Positions 53,157 through 63,098 of a DNA stretch of 64,000 nucleotides are shown piece by piece. The position numbers and the translations under genes were made by a program. Position 1 is the stretch's first letter, and the number at the start of each line of letters is the position of its first letter. The notes under the pieces are model-generated. The model ran no database searches, was not told where the DNA came from, and saw nothing but the letters and a program-made list of their open reading frames with translations. The DNA comes from Phocaeicola plebeius DSM 17135 (GTDB taxonomy: Bacteria > Bacteroidota > Bacteroidia > Bacteroidales > Bacteroidaceae), in contig NZ_DS990130.1 of the NCBI RefSeq assembly GCF_000187895.1, forward strand, positions 124,001 through 188,000. The letters are read 5' to 3'.

Positions 53157-55214
53157 ATGGAAAAACACTATAATTATTTCAACCGAGATATAAGCTGGTT
53201 GTCATTTAATCATCGCGTATTGCTGGAGGCAGATGATGATACGCTTCCTCTGTTCGAAAGAATCAATTTCATAGCTATTTATTCGTCTAACCTGGAAGAG
53301 TTTTACCAGGTACGTGTGGCAGAACATAAGGCGGTTGCATCTGGAGGTAAGAGTGAAGACATGACCGTGGATGAGGCTCATGCCTTGATCCGGCAGATTA
53401 CGGATACCGTGAACCGTCAGTTGGAAGACCGTGTACGCATCTATGAAGAAAAGATTCTTCCGGCATTACGACGTAATCATGTGGCGTTTTACCAGAGTAA
53501 AAGCGAGGTGGAGGATTTTCATAAGGAGTTTGTGCATCGCTTTTTTATGGAAGAAGTGTTTCCCTACATTCAGCCGGTGAAAATCGATCCGGATAATGTG
53601 CGCTTTTTCTTGAGGGACAGACGTTTGTATCTGGCTGTAAGGGTATGGAAAGATGCGCAGGAGAAGCCGGAATATTATATTATAAAAATGCCTTATAGTA
53701 AGGTGCCCCGCTTTGTGCAGCTTCCTTCGCATGAGGGAAATTATTACCTCATGTTTCTGGAGGATATAATTAAGGCCAATTTGAAAGAGGTGTTTATTGG
53801 CTACAAGGTAGAATGCAGTTATTGTTGTAAGATTTCACGTGATGCTGATGTGTTTGTAGATGATGTACCTGCTGAGAGCATGGTGGAAAAATTGAAGGAG
53901 AAGGTGAAGAAGCGGAAGATTGGCGCTATCTGTCGTTTTGTATATGACCGGAAAATGCCGGATGATTTTCTGGATGCTCTGGTAGAAGCATTGGGTATCA
54001 ACCGGGAAGAGCTTGTGCCAGGCGACAAGCATCTGAACCTGGAAGATTTGGCGTCCCTCCCTAACCCGAATCCGGATATTCCGGCCATCGTCAAGCCGCA
54101 GCCGATGTTCTTGCCTGGAATGAACGAAAAACACTTTATGTATCGTCGGATAGCCAAACGGGATATGCTGCTTTATTATCCGTATCACAGTTTTGAACAT
54201 TTCATTCATTTTCTGTATGAAGCCGTTCATGATCCTTTTTGTCGTGAAATCATGATTACGCAGTATCGTGTGGCAGAACATTCGGAAGTGATTAATGCCT
54301 TGATTGCTGCCGCACGAAACGGGAAGCATGTCACGGTGTTTGTGGAGCTGAAAGCCCGCTTTGATGAGGAAAATAACCTGGCTACGGCCGAATTGATGCG
54401 AAAGGCGGGGATTGACATTATATTCAGCATTCCGGGATTGAAAGTACATGCCAAGGTGGCATTGATTCTCCGGAAGAATGACAAGGGAGAACGGTTAAGA
54501 AGCTACGCGTATGTCAGTACGGGTAATTTTAATGAGAAAACGGCAAAGATTTATGCAGACATAGCTTTGTATACCTGTAACAAGCAGATAGTGGACGACA
54601 TGTGTACCCTGTTTAAGGTCTTGCGGAAAGAAGTGACAGAGCCTCGTTTCAAACGCCTGTTGATAGCACGTTTCAATCTGCTTCCAGAATTGAAAGCCCT
54701 GATTCAGCGGGAAATCGATTTGACAAAAGATGGAAAGCCTGGCCGGATTATTTTGAAGATGAATGCCTTGCAGGATACGGCTATGATAGATGAGCTGTAT
54801 CGTGCCAGTGAGGCAGGGGTGCAGATTGATTTGATTGTACGAGGAATTTGCTGTCTGGTTCCGGGAGAATCGTTTAGTCGGAATATTCGGGTTACCCGTA
54901 TCGTGGACAGTTTCTTGGAGCATGCCCGTGTGTGGTACTTTGGGAATGGAGGTGATCCGTTAGTTTTTATCGGTTCGCCCGACTGGATGCGTCGTAATTT
55001 GTATCGTCGTATCGAGGCGGTAACTCCTATTCTCGACGGCAGACTTCGTCGGGAATTGACAGACATGCTGGAGCTTCAGCTGTCGGCCAACCGGAAGGCA
55101 TGTTGGGTGGACAATCAGTTGCGGAATATCTTTAAAAGAAAACCGGGTAACGACGATGTACGTGCGCAGTACGATTTTTATGAATATTTGAAAAACAAGT
55201 TGGCTGAGAATTAA
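53157..55214 (+). CDS. ppk1: Polyphosphate kinase 1
   Basis: A 685-residue Ppk1 that makes polyphosphate from ATP. It shows the N-terminal domain (FNRDISWLSFNHRVLLEADD, IYSSNLEEFYQVRV), the head domain, and two PLD-like catalytic domains. The phospho-accepting His lies in GLKVHAKVALI, followed by YVSTGNFNEKTAKIYADIALYT, and the second active-site part is in IVRGICCLVPG..., with GSPDWMRRNLYRR. Normal length. Its stop overlaps that of the convergent antiporter gene by 4 bp. Confidence 0.97.
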   Translation: MEKHYNYFNRDISWLSFNHRVLLEADDDTLPLFERINFIAIYSSNLEEFYQVRVAEHKAVASGGKSEDMTVDEAHALIRQITDTVNRQLEDRVRIYEEKILPALRRNHVAFYQSKSEVEDFHKEFVHRFFMEEVFPYIQPVKIDPDNVRFFLRDRRLYLAVRVWKDAQEKPEYYIIKMPYSKVPRFVQLPSHEGNYYLMFLEDIIKANLKEVFIGYKVECSYCCKISRDADVFVDDVPAESMVEKLKEKVKKRKIGAICRFVYDRKMPDDFLDALVEALGINREELVPGDKHLNLEDLASLPNPNPDIPAIVKPQPMFLPGMNEKHFMYRRIAKRDMLLYYPYHSFEHFIHFLYEAVHDPFCREIMITQYRVAEHSEVINALIAAARNGKHVTVFVELKARFDEENNLATAELMRKAGIDIIFSIPGLKVHAKVALILRKNDKGERLRSYAYVSTGNFNEKTAKIYADIALYTCNKQIVDDMCTLFKVLRKEVTEPRFKRLLIARFNLLPELKALIQREIDLTKDGKPGRIILKMNALQDTAMIDELYRASEAGVQIDLIVRGICCLVPGESFSRNIRVTRIVDSFLEHARVWYFGNGGDPLVFIGSPDWMRRNLYRRIEAVTPILDGRLRRELTDMLELQLSANRKACWVDNQLRNIFKRKPGNDDVRAQYDFYEYLKNKLAEN

Positions 55215-56671
55215 TCAGCCGACTTGTTTTTGTTTTCTGATATAAGCAGTAATTTATCTCCCGGTTTCAACTCCATTTGTCCGTTGGGAATGAGGAACTC
55301 ATTGCCACGTTTCACGAGCATGACCAATGTTCCTTTCGGAATCTGCATTTCGGCCAGTCTGTTTTTGTCTTCCAGCATTTCGGCTGTCAGGGTGAGGTCA
55401 TTCAGACGGGTATCAATTTCTTCCGGCAGTTCCACTCCAAATTCATTTCCTTCTTTAGGTGCGGGCAAGTCCAGTTGTAGGATTTTTGCCGCCTTTGTAA
55501 TGGTCATCCCCTGAATAACCAAAGACAGAAGCGTGATGAAGAATACAATATTGAACAATTGCTGTGAACCTTCAATCTGTGCCAATACCGGATAAGTTGC
55601 AAAAATGATGGGAGTAGCTCCTCTCAGTCCCACCCACGAAACAAACAGTCTGCCTTTATTCGTAATGTTACGGAAAGGCAGCAGACAGAGGAATACGCTG
55701 AGCGGACGGGCGACGAGAATCATAAACACACCAATCAGTAAGGCTACCGCTGCAATGTCGAGCATTTCGTGTGGGTTGACCAGCAATCCTAAAGTAAGGA
55801 ACATGATAATCTGGAAAAGCCAGGTCAGTCCGCTCATAAAGGTATTGATTTCTTTTCGGAAAGCCAGTCGGGTATTTCCAAGAATGACTCCCATGATGTA
55901 GACCGCCAGATAAGCATTTCCTTTCAGCTGATCCGTAATGGTGAAGGTAATGAATACCAGGCTCAACAAGAGGATTGAGTAAAGCGAACTGTTGGACAGG
56001 TTGATGCGGTTTATCAGCCATACGCTGAATCGTCCCATGGCGTAACCGATGACTCCACCGAAGAAGAACTGCACAAGCAGGTCTTTGGTAATCAGTAGAA
56101 AATCAGGATTACTTCCACTTGAAATCACTTGTATCAGTACGATGGTCAGCATGTAGGCCATCGGGTCATTACTTCCACTTTCCAGCTCCAGCATAGGACG
56201 CAGGTTTTGTTTCAGGTTCATGCGTTGGGAGCGGAGCAGGTTGAATACAGAAGCAGAGTCTGTAGACGACATGGTAGCGGCGAGCAGCAAGGAACTAAGC
56301 AGGGTTAATTCTATGTTGGTTCGGTTCCAGTCGGAAATATAGAATATAAATATACCGGTCAGCAAGGTTGTAAGCAATACACCGGCGGTTGACAGGACAA
56401 TACCGGGAGTAAGGATGGGTTTGATTTCGTTGTATTTGGTATCCATACCTCCAGAAAACAGGATAATGCTCAGTGCCATCATTCCAATAAATTGCGCATC
56501 TGAAGCACTGTTGAATTGCAGTCCGAGTCCGTCACTGCCAAAACACATTCCTACTATCAGGAAAAGTAGAAGAGTGGGAATACCAAACCGGTATCCGGTT
56601 TTACTGATGAGAATGCTGGAAAAAATAAGGATAGAGCCAATCATCAGTATGTTTTCAGCTGTAAAAATCAT
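55211..56671 (-). CDS. Potassium/proton antiporter (CPA1, NhaP2/CvrA type)
   Basis: A 486-residue inner-membrane exchanger. The first 385 residues form about 12 transmembrane helices with LLFLIVGMCFGSDGLGLQF, SSTDSASVFNLLRSQ (the SSTD/SDA-type ion site) and ELESGSNDPMAYML (Asn-Asp pair). The C-terminus (about 405-486) is an RCK_C/TrkA_C regulatory domain (IDTRLNDLTLTAEML..PKGTLVMLVKRGNEFLIPNG..LKPGDKLLLIS). Works in K+ export and cell-volume control by family. Confidence 0.92.
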   Translation of the reverse strand: MIFTAENILMIGSILIFSSILISKTGYRFGIPTLLLFLIVGMCFGSDGLGLQFNSASDAQFIGMMALSIILFSGGMDTKYNEIKPILTPGIVLSTAGVLLTTLLTGIFIFYISDWNRTNIELTLLSSLLLAATMSSTDSASVFNLLRSQRMNLKQNLRPMLELESGSNDPMAYMLTIVLIQVISSGSNPDFLLITKDLLVQFFFGGVIGYAMGRFSVWLINRINLSNSSLYSILLLSLVFITFTITDQLKGNAYLAVYIMGVILGNTRLAFRKEINTFMSGLTWLFQIIMFLTLGLLVNPHEMLDIAAVALLIGVFMILVARPLSVFLCLLPFRNITNKGRLFVSWVGLRGATPIIFATYPVLAQIEGSQQLFNIVFFITLLSLVIQGMTITKAAKILQLDLPAPKEGNEFGVELPEEIDTRLNDLTLTAEMLEDKNRLAEMQIPKGTLVMLVKRGNEFLIPNGQMELKPGDKLLLISENKNKSAD

Positions 56672-56810
56672 GATTATGTAATAATAAATAAAGTAATATG
56701 AACGTTGTATATGTATTATAATGTCCGAAGGTAAGAAAATGTTTTTTCAGACAAGTATTTTTAGAAACATAAAAAGCTTGTATTAAGATATTTTTTGTAA
56801 TGATACTTAG

Positions 56811-56818
56811 TATATTTG
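56811..56818 (+). promoter_or_regulatory. -7 box of the gene at 56860
   Basis: TATATTTG, 41 bp before the start. Confidence 0.55.
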
Positions 56819-56859
56819 TTGTATCTATATGATGAATTGTAACTATTAAATTTTGAATT

Positions 56860-57309
56860 ATGGAGAAGTGTTATTTTTACAAAAGTTGCAGGGTATTATT
56901 AATCTTTTTGCTCTGTTTTTCAGGAATGGTTTATGCACAAACTGGGAATTCGGCATGGAATAAAACTTGGAGTGCCACTACTCCTCAAAAAGATGCTGTA
57001 ATGAGTTTTGATTTGAATGTGAGTGAGAAAAAGAATTTGAATCCTTACAATGATGGAGCTTTGTGTAATGGTTTTATGTCAGTATATGTGGTGGAACCAA
57101 GTGGTCGTAAGTCGCTGTTGGTCACTTATGAATTTTCTCTGACACGCATGGAAGGAAATATAGCTTACCTTAAGTTTGTGCCTGGACGTTCAGGTATGGA
57201 CGATGGAGAAGGTACTTGTAAAGCTATTTTGAAGAATGGTAAACTTCAGCTGATTGGTACAGATCAAGGTGGAAAGTCTGCTTTGTTTAACGGGCTGACT
57301 TTTAAATAA
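56860..57309 (+). CDS. Small exported protein, unknown
   Basis: A 149-residue protein with a signal peptide ending MVYAQ (about residue 27). The mature part is beta-rich (AVMSFDLNVSEKKNLNPYNDG; MSVYVVEPSGRKSLLVTYEFSL; CKAILKNGKLQLIGTDQGGKS). No family is recognised. It is a single gene between the antiporter and the Omp85 gene. Confidence 0.7.
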   Translation: MEKCYFYKSCRVLLIFLLCFSGMVYAQTGNSAWNKTWSATTPQKDAVMSFDLNVSEKKNLNPYNDGALCNGFMSVYVVEPSGRKSLLVTYEFSLTRMEGNIAYLKFVPGRSGMDDGEGTCKAILKNGKLQLIGTDQGGKSALFNGLTFK

Positions 57310-57418
57310 GGGAAAAAGCGTATCCTTTACTTTATGAAATATTAGTGTTTTTATTGCGGGAAATGTTTCACTGGAGGGTATTTTACCCTGTGGTGGAAAT
57401 GGAGTATGTCTGTATGTG

Positions 57419-58615
57419 TTAGAATGCTTCGGTCATGTTGAAATAAAACAGATTCTGCTTGTTGGTGAAATCGCGTCCTAAATCCAGTCGGACATTCATG
57501 CGGGGCTGTACTTCTATGCGAAGTCCCAGGCCGGCATTAGGAAGCACTCCTTCTATTTTTCCAGGCGTAGGTCCCATAAATCCGCATCCTCCCCAGGCTA
57601 CGAAGCCTAGACGATTGATTACTCTTTTAATCCAATTGCTCTGGTCGGTATTGAACATCTGGCGATATTCGGCCAGTGCCACGTGCGAAGACTTATCGCG
57701 GTACTGCCCCATGTAATATCCTCGCAAGTCAAAAGGAGTACCACTCAGTACGTATTTATTTAGCGGAAGATTGTGCCCGAAAGAGTGCTTGCTCTGTACC
57801 GTCCATGCCACTACCTTTCGTTTCCCGACGCTCTTGTACTGTCTGTAGTCCAGTTCCAGATGAGAGAAGTTAGAGTAACTGCCTAAAAACTTCTGGTATA
57901 TCAGTCCTCTCAAGTCGAAGTAGAGCCCTTTGTAAGGGTTGGCTGGAACGTCGCGTGTGTCGTAAGTAAGCAGGAAACCTACCCCGGAACTGAAATCTTT
58001 GTAGCCGTCGGCAGTACCTCCTGCACGTTTGTAGTCAGGCTGTTCCACCAGATATTTGGCCGGATCCATGATGTGGTCATAGGTAATGTCAATCTGTGGC
58101 CCTGCGAAAAAGTTGCTTTCTCCCAGACGGAAAAGGAACCACGGATTAATCTGTATGCCGCTGTAGCGATACTGACTGGTCGTATCACTGCGTACATAAT
58201 TCTTATTGGTATTATATCCTACACCATAGAAGTTTTCCTGGGTATTCTTGAATGTAAACTGTCCGAAGATACGGAAGCGGTCGTTCTTGAAGAAAAGCTG
58301 TGGTTTTACCACCAGATTTAGTCCCCCGTTGAACATGAAAGCTACGGAAGCAGGGATAACTGAACGGCGCATGGTGGTGTCTTTCGGGTTCATGCGGAAT
58401 GTCATCAGGGCACTTCCGCCTATCAGCAAGCCAAAATCAGGGGTATAACTCGGTCCTCCCAATATGTTATAATGAAAATTGCGGGCTGCTTTTTTCTGTT
58501 TCTTGAGCTCTTTTTCTGTCAATTGATGGTGTGGCAGACTGTCTTGAAGAGATTCTTGTGCATATCCTGCTACGATGAACAGGCAATAGATGCAAATGAG
58601 TAAGTATTTTTTCAT
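57419..58615 (-). CDS. Omp85/BamA-family outer-membrane barrel without POTRA domains
   Basis: A 398-residue protein: signal peptide (to ..VAGYAQ), a short charged linker, then a 16-strand surface-antigen (Bac_surface_Ag) barrel with VGFLLTYDTRDVPANPYKGLYFDLRG and the Omp85 motif LRGYYMGQYRDKSS. It ends in a Phe (MTEAF). The lack of POTRA domains separates it from BamA and TamA; similar short barrels in Bacteroidota have unknown cargo. TAATTTTG lies 5 bp upstream of the start. Confidence 0.87.
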   Translation of the reverse strand: MKKYLLICIYCLFIVAGYAQESLQDSLPHHQLTEKELKKQKKAARNFHYNILGGPSYTPDFGLLIGGSALMTFRMNPKDTTMRRSVIPASVAFMFNGGLNLVVKPQLFFKNDRFRIFGQFTFKNTQENFYGVGYNTNKNYVRSDTTSQYRYSGIQINPWFLFRLGESNFFAGPQIDITYDHIMDPAKYLVEQPDYKRAGGTADGYKDFSSGVGFLLTYDTRDVPANPYKGLYFDLRGLIYQKFLGSYSNFSHLELDYRQYKSVGKRKVVAWTVQSKHSFGHNLPLNKYVLSGTPFDLRGYYMGQYRDKSSHVALAEYRQMFNTDQSNWIKRVINRLGFVAWGGCGFMGPTPGKIEGVLPNAGLGLRIEVQPRMNVRLDLGRDFTNKQNLFYFNMTEAF

Positions 58616-58619
58616 GCGA

Positions 58620-58627
58620 CAAAATTA
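58620..58627 (-). promoter_or_regulatory. -7 box of the Omp85 gene
   Basis: TAATTTTG on the - strand only 5 bp from the start codon, which would give a nearly leaderless mRNA. Confidence 0.45.
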
Positions 58628-58835
58628 CAAAAAAGGGTCGAATCTGATTGGGCTTATTTTAAGAGTTTTTGGATTCCCTTGTCTTTTTAACTTAAAAGTC
58701 AGACTGGTGTCTGGATTTTTGCCGTAAGTAGGTAAATCATCCTTGCGTTCTGATAAAAAATGGTAAGTCTTTTGGTCATTCTCTGGGTATTTTTTACTTT
58801 TACAAAAGTAAGATATTTGTAAACAATAAAGTGAT

Positions 58836-60065
58836 ATGACAGTAATTGAACGCTTTTTAAAGTATGTGACTTTTGATACGCAGTCGGACGAATCGACCGG
58901 TGTCACTCCGAGTACGCCGAAGCAGATGGTATTTGCGCAATACCTGAAAACGGAGCTGGAGGAACTGGGATTGAAAGATATTTCCTTGGATGAAAACGGG
59001 TATTTGTTTGCCACACTTCCTTCGAATGTGGACCATGAGGTTCCGGTGGTCGGCTTTATTGCCCACATGGATACCAGTCCCGATATGAGCGGAGAGAATG
59101 TGAAACCGCGTATCGTAGAGAAATACGATGGAAAGGATATTCCTCTGTGTGCGGAGGAGAATATCATTCTGTCTCCTGTTAATTTCCCGGAACTACTGGA
59201 TCATGTAGGTGAGGATTTGATTGTGACCGACGGTCATACCTTGTTGGGGGCGGACGATAAAGCCGGAATTGCAGAAATTGTAGGTGCGGTGGCTTATCTG
59301 ATTGCACATCCGGAAATCAAGCATGGTGATATTCGTATCGGTTTTAATCCGGATGAGGAAATCGGTCTGGGAGCTCACAAGTTTGATGTAGAGAAATTCG
59401 GTGCGAAATGGGCTTATACCATGGACGGAGGAGAAGTCGGTGAACTGGAATTTGAGAATTTCAATGCCGCAGCTGCAAAGATTCGGGTAAAGGGACGTAA
59501 TGTACACCCGGGATATGCAAAGAACAAGATGATTAACTCTTTGTTGGTGGCCAATGAATATGCTTCTCTGTTGCCTGCAAATGAAACACCGGGTACGACG
59601 GAAGGATACGAAGGCTTCTATCATCTGATTGGTATGGAAGGTGAAGTGGAAAATACGGTGCTTTCATATATTGTTCGCGACCATGACCGTGAGAAGTTTG
59701 AAGCACGTAAGCAGGCTTTGCTGAACTATGCTGCACAGTTGAACGAGAAGTACGGAGAGGGTACGGTTACCGTAGAGCTGAAAGACCAGTACTATAACAT
59801 GCGCCAGCAGGTGGAACCGTTGATGCATATCATTGATATAGCTTTTGCAGCAATGCAGGAAGCTGGGGTGACTCCGAAAGTAAAAGCAATTCGTGGAGGT
59901 ACGGACGGTGCGCAGCTTTCATTCAAAGGGCTTCCGTGTCCGAATATCTTTGCCGGCGGATTGAATTTCCACGGACGTTATGAGTTTGTTCCTGTACAGT
60001 CTATCGAAAAAGCCATGAATGTGGTAGTGAAGATTGCGGAACTTACTGCTAAAAGATACTGCTAA
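58836..60065 (+). CDS. pepT: Peptidase T (tripeptide aminopeptidase)
   Basis: A 409-residue M20 zinc peptidase that removes N-terminal residues from tripeptides. Metal and catalytic motifs: AHMDTSPD (His and Asp), [12 protein letters not shown] (bridging Asp), [11 protein letters not shown] (Glu-Glu), TMDGGEVGE (Asp) and [13 protein letters not shown] (His). The lid domain is in the middle. Normal length. gcvT lies 73 bp downstream after a hairpin. Confidence 0.97.
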   Translation: MTVIERFLKYVTFDTQSDESTGVTPSTPKQMVFAQYLKTELEELGLKDISLDENGYLFATLPSNVDHEVPVVGFIAHMDTSPDMSGENVKPRIVEKYDGKDIPLCAEENIILSPVNFPELLDHVGEDLIVTDGHTLLGADDKAGIAEIVGAVAYLIAHPEIKHGDIRIGFNPDEEIGLGAHKFDVEKFGAKWAYTMDGGEVGELEFENFNAAAAKIRVKGRNVHPGYAKNKMINSLLVANEYASLLPANETPGTTEGYEGFYHLIGMEGEVENTVLSYIVRDHDREKFEARKQALLNYAAQLNEKYGEGTVTVELKDQYYNMRQQVEPLMHIIDIAFAAMQEAGVTPKVKAIRGGTDGAQLSFKGLPCPNIFAGGLNFHGRYEFVPVQSIEKAMNVVVKIAELTAKRYC

Positions 60066-60075
60066 TTATACAACG

Positions 60076-60111
60076 GTTGCGGGTTCGCCTTGCCGAGGTC
60101 GGACTCGCAAC
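60076..60111 (+). other. Hairpin between pepT and gcvT
   Basis: GTTGCGGGTTCG / CGGACTCGCAAC arms (10 of 12 pairs) without a U-run. It may separate or modulate the two messages. It does not fit a glycine riboswitch. Confidence 0.5.
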
Positions 60112-60138
60112 TTATTTATCAACCTTAATATATACCTT

Positions 60139-61224
60139 ATGAAAACAACTCCATTTACCGAGAAACACATTGCACTCGGAGCCAAGATGCATGAGTTTGC
60201 GGGTTACAACATGCCAATTGAATATTCAGGAATTATTGATGAACATCTCACAGTCTGCCATTCGGTAGGTGTTTTCGATGTATCTCACATGGGTGAATTT
60301 TGGGTAAAAGGCCCTCATGCACTCGAATTTATTCAGGAAGTGACTTCCAATAACGCTGCTGTGCTTACGCCGGGCAAGGTGCAGTACACTTGTTTTCCTA
60401 ATGAGACCGGAGGGATTGTGGACGACCTGTTGGTGTATGCATACGAACCGGATAAATACATGTTGGTAGTCAATGCGGCAAACATTGAAAAGGACTGGAA
60501 CTGGTGTGTGGCTCATAATCGGGTAGGGGCGGAACTGGAGAATTCTTCCGACCGTATGGCCCAGCTGGCCATTCAGGGGCCAAAGGCTTGCGAAACGCTT
60601 CAAAAACTGACTTCCGTAGATTTGTCATCCATTCCTTATTATACATTCAAAGTTGGTGAATTTGCTGGAGTACCGAATGCGATTATTTCCAATACCGGAT
60701 ACACCGGAGCCGGGGGCTTTGAATTATATTTTTATCCGGAAGTAGCCATGAAAATCTGGGATGCGATTTTCGAAGCAGGTCAGGAGTTTGGCATCAAGCC
60801 GATTGGTTTGGGAGCTCGCGATACATTACGTCTGGAAATGGGCTTCTGCTTGTACGGAAATGACATTACTGATGAAACCTCTCCATTGGAAGCCGGATTG
60901 GGCTGGATTACCAAGTTTGTGGAGGGTAAGAATTTTACCAATCGTGCGGCATTGGAGAAACAAAAAGCAGAAGGTGTCAGCCGGAAATTAGTAGGTTTTG
61001 AGATGATTGACCGTGGAATTCCCCGTCATGGCTATGCGTTGCTGAATGAAGCCGGAGAGCCTATTGGTCAGGTCACTTCAGGAACCATGTCGCCTATGCG
61101 TAAGATAGGTATCGGTATGGGATACGTGAAGACCGAATACAGTAAGCCGGGTACGGAGATTTATCTGGACAATCGTGGAAGAAAACTGAAAGCGCAGGTA
61201 GTGAAACCTCCTTTCCGGAAATAA
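60139..61224 (+). CDS. gcvT: Aminomethyltransferase, glycine cleavage T protein
   Basis: A 361-residue GcvT, the tetrahydrofolate-dependent step of glycine cleavage. Signatures: [32 protein letters not shown], the folate-site region [34 protein letters not shown], and [19 protein letters not shown] with the catalytic Asp. Start at 60139 ([10 protein letters not shown]); the frame is open further up into pepT but that is not coding. The gcvP and gcvH partners are elsewhere. A terminator follows. Confidence 0.97.
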   Translation: MKTTPFTEKHIALGAKMHEFAGYNMPIEYSGIIDEHLTVCHSVGVFDVSHMGEFWVKGPHALEFIQEVTSNNAAVLTPGKVQYTCFPNETGGIVDDLLVYAYEPDKYMLVVNAANIEKDWNWCVAHNRVGAELENSSDRMAQLAIQGPKACETLQKLTSVDLSSIPYYTFKVGEFAGVPNAIISNTGYTGAGGFELYFYPEVAMKIWDAIFEAGQEFGIKPIGLGARDTLRLEMGFCLYGNDITDETSPLEAGLGWITKFVEGKNFTNRAALEKQKAEGVSRKLVGFEMIDRGIPRHGYALLNEAGEPIGQVTSGTMSPMRKIGIGMGYVKTEYSKPGTEIYLDNRGRKLKAQVVKPPFRK

Positions 61225-61240
61225 GCAAGAAAAGGATACG

Positions 61241-61270
61241 AAAAAAGCCTGTCGAAAGACAGGCTTTTTT
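61241..61270. terminator. Terminator of gcvT
   Basis: AAAAAAGCCTGTC-GAAA-GACAGGCTTTTTT. It can also end the tRNA transcript from the other strand. Confidence 0.92.
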
Positions 61271-61274
61271 CATG

Positions 61275-61347
61275 AGCGGAAGACGGGACTCAAACCCGCG
61301 ACCCTCAGCTTGGAAGGCTAATGCTCTATCAACTGAGCTACTTCCGC
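61275..61347 (-). tRNA. tRNA-Gly (anticodon TCC)
   Basis: 73 nt. Acceptor GCGGAAG/CTTCCGC, anticodon stem TTAGC/GCTGA with loop CTTCCAA giving TCC, T arm with GGTTTGAGTCC. Not followed by an encoded CCA. Confidence 0.97.
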
Positions 61348-61357
61348 AAATTTGCGG

Positions 61358-61440
61358 TGGGCAAGGATGGATTCGAACCACCGAAGGCGTAAGCCAGCAG
61401 ATTTACAGTCTGCCCCATTTGGCCACTCTGGTACTTGCCC
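61358..61440 (-). tRNA. tRNA-Tyr (anticodon GTA)
   Basis: 83 nt with a long variable arm. Acceptor GGGCAAG/CTTGCCC, anticodon loop CTGTAAA, T loop GGTTCGAATCC. Confidence 0.97.
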
Positions 61441-61457
61441 AACAATATTTTAAAAAG

Positions 61458-61530
61458 AGCGGAAGACGGGGCTCAAACCCGCGACCCTCAGCTTGGAAGG
61501 CTAATGCTCTATCAACTGAGCTACTTCCGC
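61458..61530 (-). tRNA. tRNA-Gly (anticodon TCC), second copy
   Basis: 73 nt, one base different from the first copy (T arm, A/G at the position equal to 61287). Confidence 0.97.
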
Positions 61531-61539
61531 AATTTTTAG

Positions 61540-61622
61540 TGGGCAAAGATGGATTCGAACCACCGAAGGCGTAAGCCAGCAGATTTACAGTCTGCCCCAT
61601 TTGGCCACTCTGGTATTTGCCC
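61540..61622 (-). tRNA. tRNA-Tyr (anticodon GTA), second copy
   Basis: 83 nt. Differs from the first copy in the last acceptor pair, GGGCAAA/TTTGCCC in place of GGGCAAG/CTTGCCC, so pairing is kept. Confidence 0.97.
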
Positions 61623-61672
61623 GTCCGCAATCAAGATTTAGTGCTTTTCTCAATTGCGATGCAAAGGTACGA

Positions 61673-62167
61673 TTATTTTTTTAACTTGCAAATAAAATCG
61701 ATCATTTTTATTGCTGTAATTGCACATTCGTCACCTTTATTTCCTAATTTCCCTCCGGCACGGTCTTCTGCCTGCTGCATGTTATTGGTTGTGATGAGGC
61801 CGTAAATGACTGGTGTATCGGTAGTTGCATTCAGTTCTGTAATACCTTGAGTGGCTCCGGCACACACATAATCAAAATGAGGCGTATCGCCACGTACTAC
61901 GCAGCCTAATGCGATGACTGCATCTACTTTTCCACTTTTAACAAGTTGTGATGAGCCGAAAGTCAGTTCGAAACTACCCGGAACGTAATATACCAGGATG
62001 TTTTCATCCTTTGCTCCGTGTTTTTTCAATGTGTTGACTGCTCCTTCAAGTAAAGCTCCCGTAATGTTATGATTCCATTCAGATACTACGATACCGAAGC
62101 GCATCTGTGAGGCATCGGGTACGGAGTTAAAGTCGTAATCTGAAAGATTGTGATAAGCTGTAGCCAT
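61673..62167 (-). CDS. ribH: 6,7-dimethyl-8-ribityllumazine synthase
   Basis: A 164-residue RibH, the penultimate step of riboflavin synthesis. Signatures: [60 protein letters not shown] (catalytic His in TPHFDY) and [12 protein letters not shown]. Normal length. It follows the TPR gene after a terminator. Confidence 0.97.
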   Translation of the reverse strand: MATAYHNLSDYDFNSVPDASQMRFGIVVSEWNHNITGALLEGAVNTLKKHGAKDENILVYYVPGSFELTFGSSQLVKSGKVDAVIALGCVVRGDTPHFDYVCAGATQGITELNATTDTPVIYGLITTNNMQQAEDRAGGKLGNKGDECAITAIKMIDFICKLKK

Positions 62168-62205
62168 ATTGTTTGTCTTTTTAAGTTTGTATGTTAAAGA
62201 AAAAA

Positions 62206-62231
62206 GCCGGACCGAAAAACCTCGGTCCGGC
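62206..62231 (-). terminator. Terminator of the TPR gene
   Basis: GCCGGACCGA / TCGGTCCGGC arms followed on the - strand by TTTTTTC. Confidence 0.88.
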
Positions 62232-62272
62232 CTGAATGATACTTATACTAATAGAAGTATGTTTCTTGTGGT

Positions 62273-62950
62273 TTATTTCAAAGAAGCACGTTCGATGTAC
62301 TTATCGATGTCCATTGCCTGATATGAGTTACCGTATTTGTTCTTAACCTGCTTGTAAGCTTCTACGGCTTCTGCATTCTTTCCTTGTTTTTCCAGGATTT
62401 GTCCAGCCTGAATCAGAAAAATCGGGCTAATTGACAAACTGTTGGCACGGTCGGCTGCTTTCAACAAAGTAGCGGCAGCTTTGTCAAGCTGTCCAGTCTG
62501 TGCATAGCAGTTTCCCAGAGCTCCCATTACTGAAGGAGCAACCAGTAAATCATCACCGCTGAATTTATCCAGATATTTGATAGCATCTTCGTATTTGCCT
62601 AACTGTGCGTAGCAAAGTCCTGCGTATGCGTTTGCCAAGTTTCCTGCATCTGTACCGCTGAACTCGTCTGCCAGTTTCACAAAACCTGCATATCCCAGAC
62701 TGTCACCCTTCAAGGCAACTTCAAAGTTATCAGCTCCGAAGTACTGTTCACCTTTGAAGATAGCTTCTGAAGCTTTCAGTTCATTCGGCTCAGAAATGAA
62801 ATGTTTGTATCCGAGGAAACCTCCGACGATAACTACCAGAGCAACTACTGCTCCCAAAAGTACATTCTTGTTTTTAATCAGGAATGCTTCTGAAGTGCTG
62901 AGCGCTTCGTCTACATTCAACGGGTCATTAGTGTGTTTTTGTTCAGTCAT
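62273..62950 (-). CDS. Membrane-anchored TPR protein, YfgM-like
   Basis: A 225-residue protein: cytoplasmic N-terminus, one transmembrane helix (about 29-48; NVLLGAVVALVVIVGGFLGY), then a periplasmic domain with TPR-like helices (ANAYAGLCYAQLGKYEDAIKYLDKF, SVMGALGNCYAQTGQLDKAAATLLKA, LIQAGQILEKQGKNAEAVEAYKQV). The layout is that of YfgM, a SecYEG-associated factor, but the family in Bacteroidota is not tested. Monocistronic, TACTTTTG promoter at 63004-62997. Confidence 0.85.
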   Translation of the reverse strand: MTEQKHTNDPLNVDEALSTSEAFLIKNKNVLLGAVVALVVIVGGFLGYKHFISEPNELKASEAIFKGEQYFGADNFEVALKGDSLGYAGFVKLADEFSGTDAGNLANAYAGLCYAQLGKYEDAIKYLDKFSGDDLLVAPSVMGALGNCYAQTGQLDKAAATLLKAADRANSLSISPIFLIQAGQILEKQGKNAEAVEAYKQVKNKYGNSYQAMDIDKYIERASLK

Positions 62951-62996
62951 TTGATATTTGTTTTTTATTATTTTTCCAATCCACGTATTTGGACAG

Positions 62997-63004
62997 CAAA
63001 AGTA
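62997..63004 (-). promoter_or_regulatory. -7 box of the TPR gene
   Basis: TACTTTTG on the - strand, 47 bp before the start. Confidence 0.55.
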
Positions 63005-63067
63005 GTTGATTTATGTGTATAAATGAAATTTGCGGGCAGTTTTTTTAATCAATCTTGCTTTTATTGT

Positions 63068-63075
63068 TAAATTTG
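63068..63075 (+). promoter_or_regulatory. -7 box of recF
   Basis: TAAATTTG, 24 bp before the recF start. Confidence 0.55.
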
Positions 63076-63098
63076 TATCCCAAATAGTGATTGTTTTT

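Noticed and set aside
58625..59167. 180-codon frame on the - strand over the start of pepT
   Set aside because: Overlaps a certain gene on the other strand and the Omp85 promoter.
60066..60138. Glycine riboswitch before gcvT
   Set aside because: The gap is only 73 bp and holds one simple hairpin; no aptamer layout.
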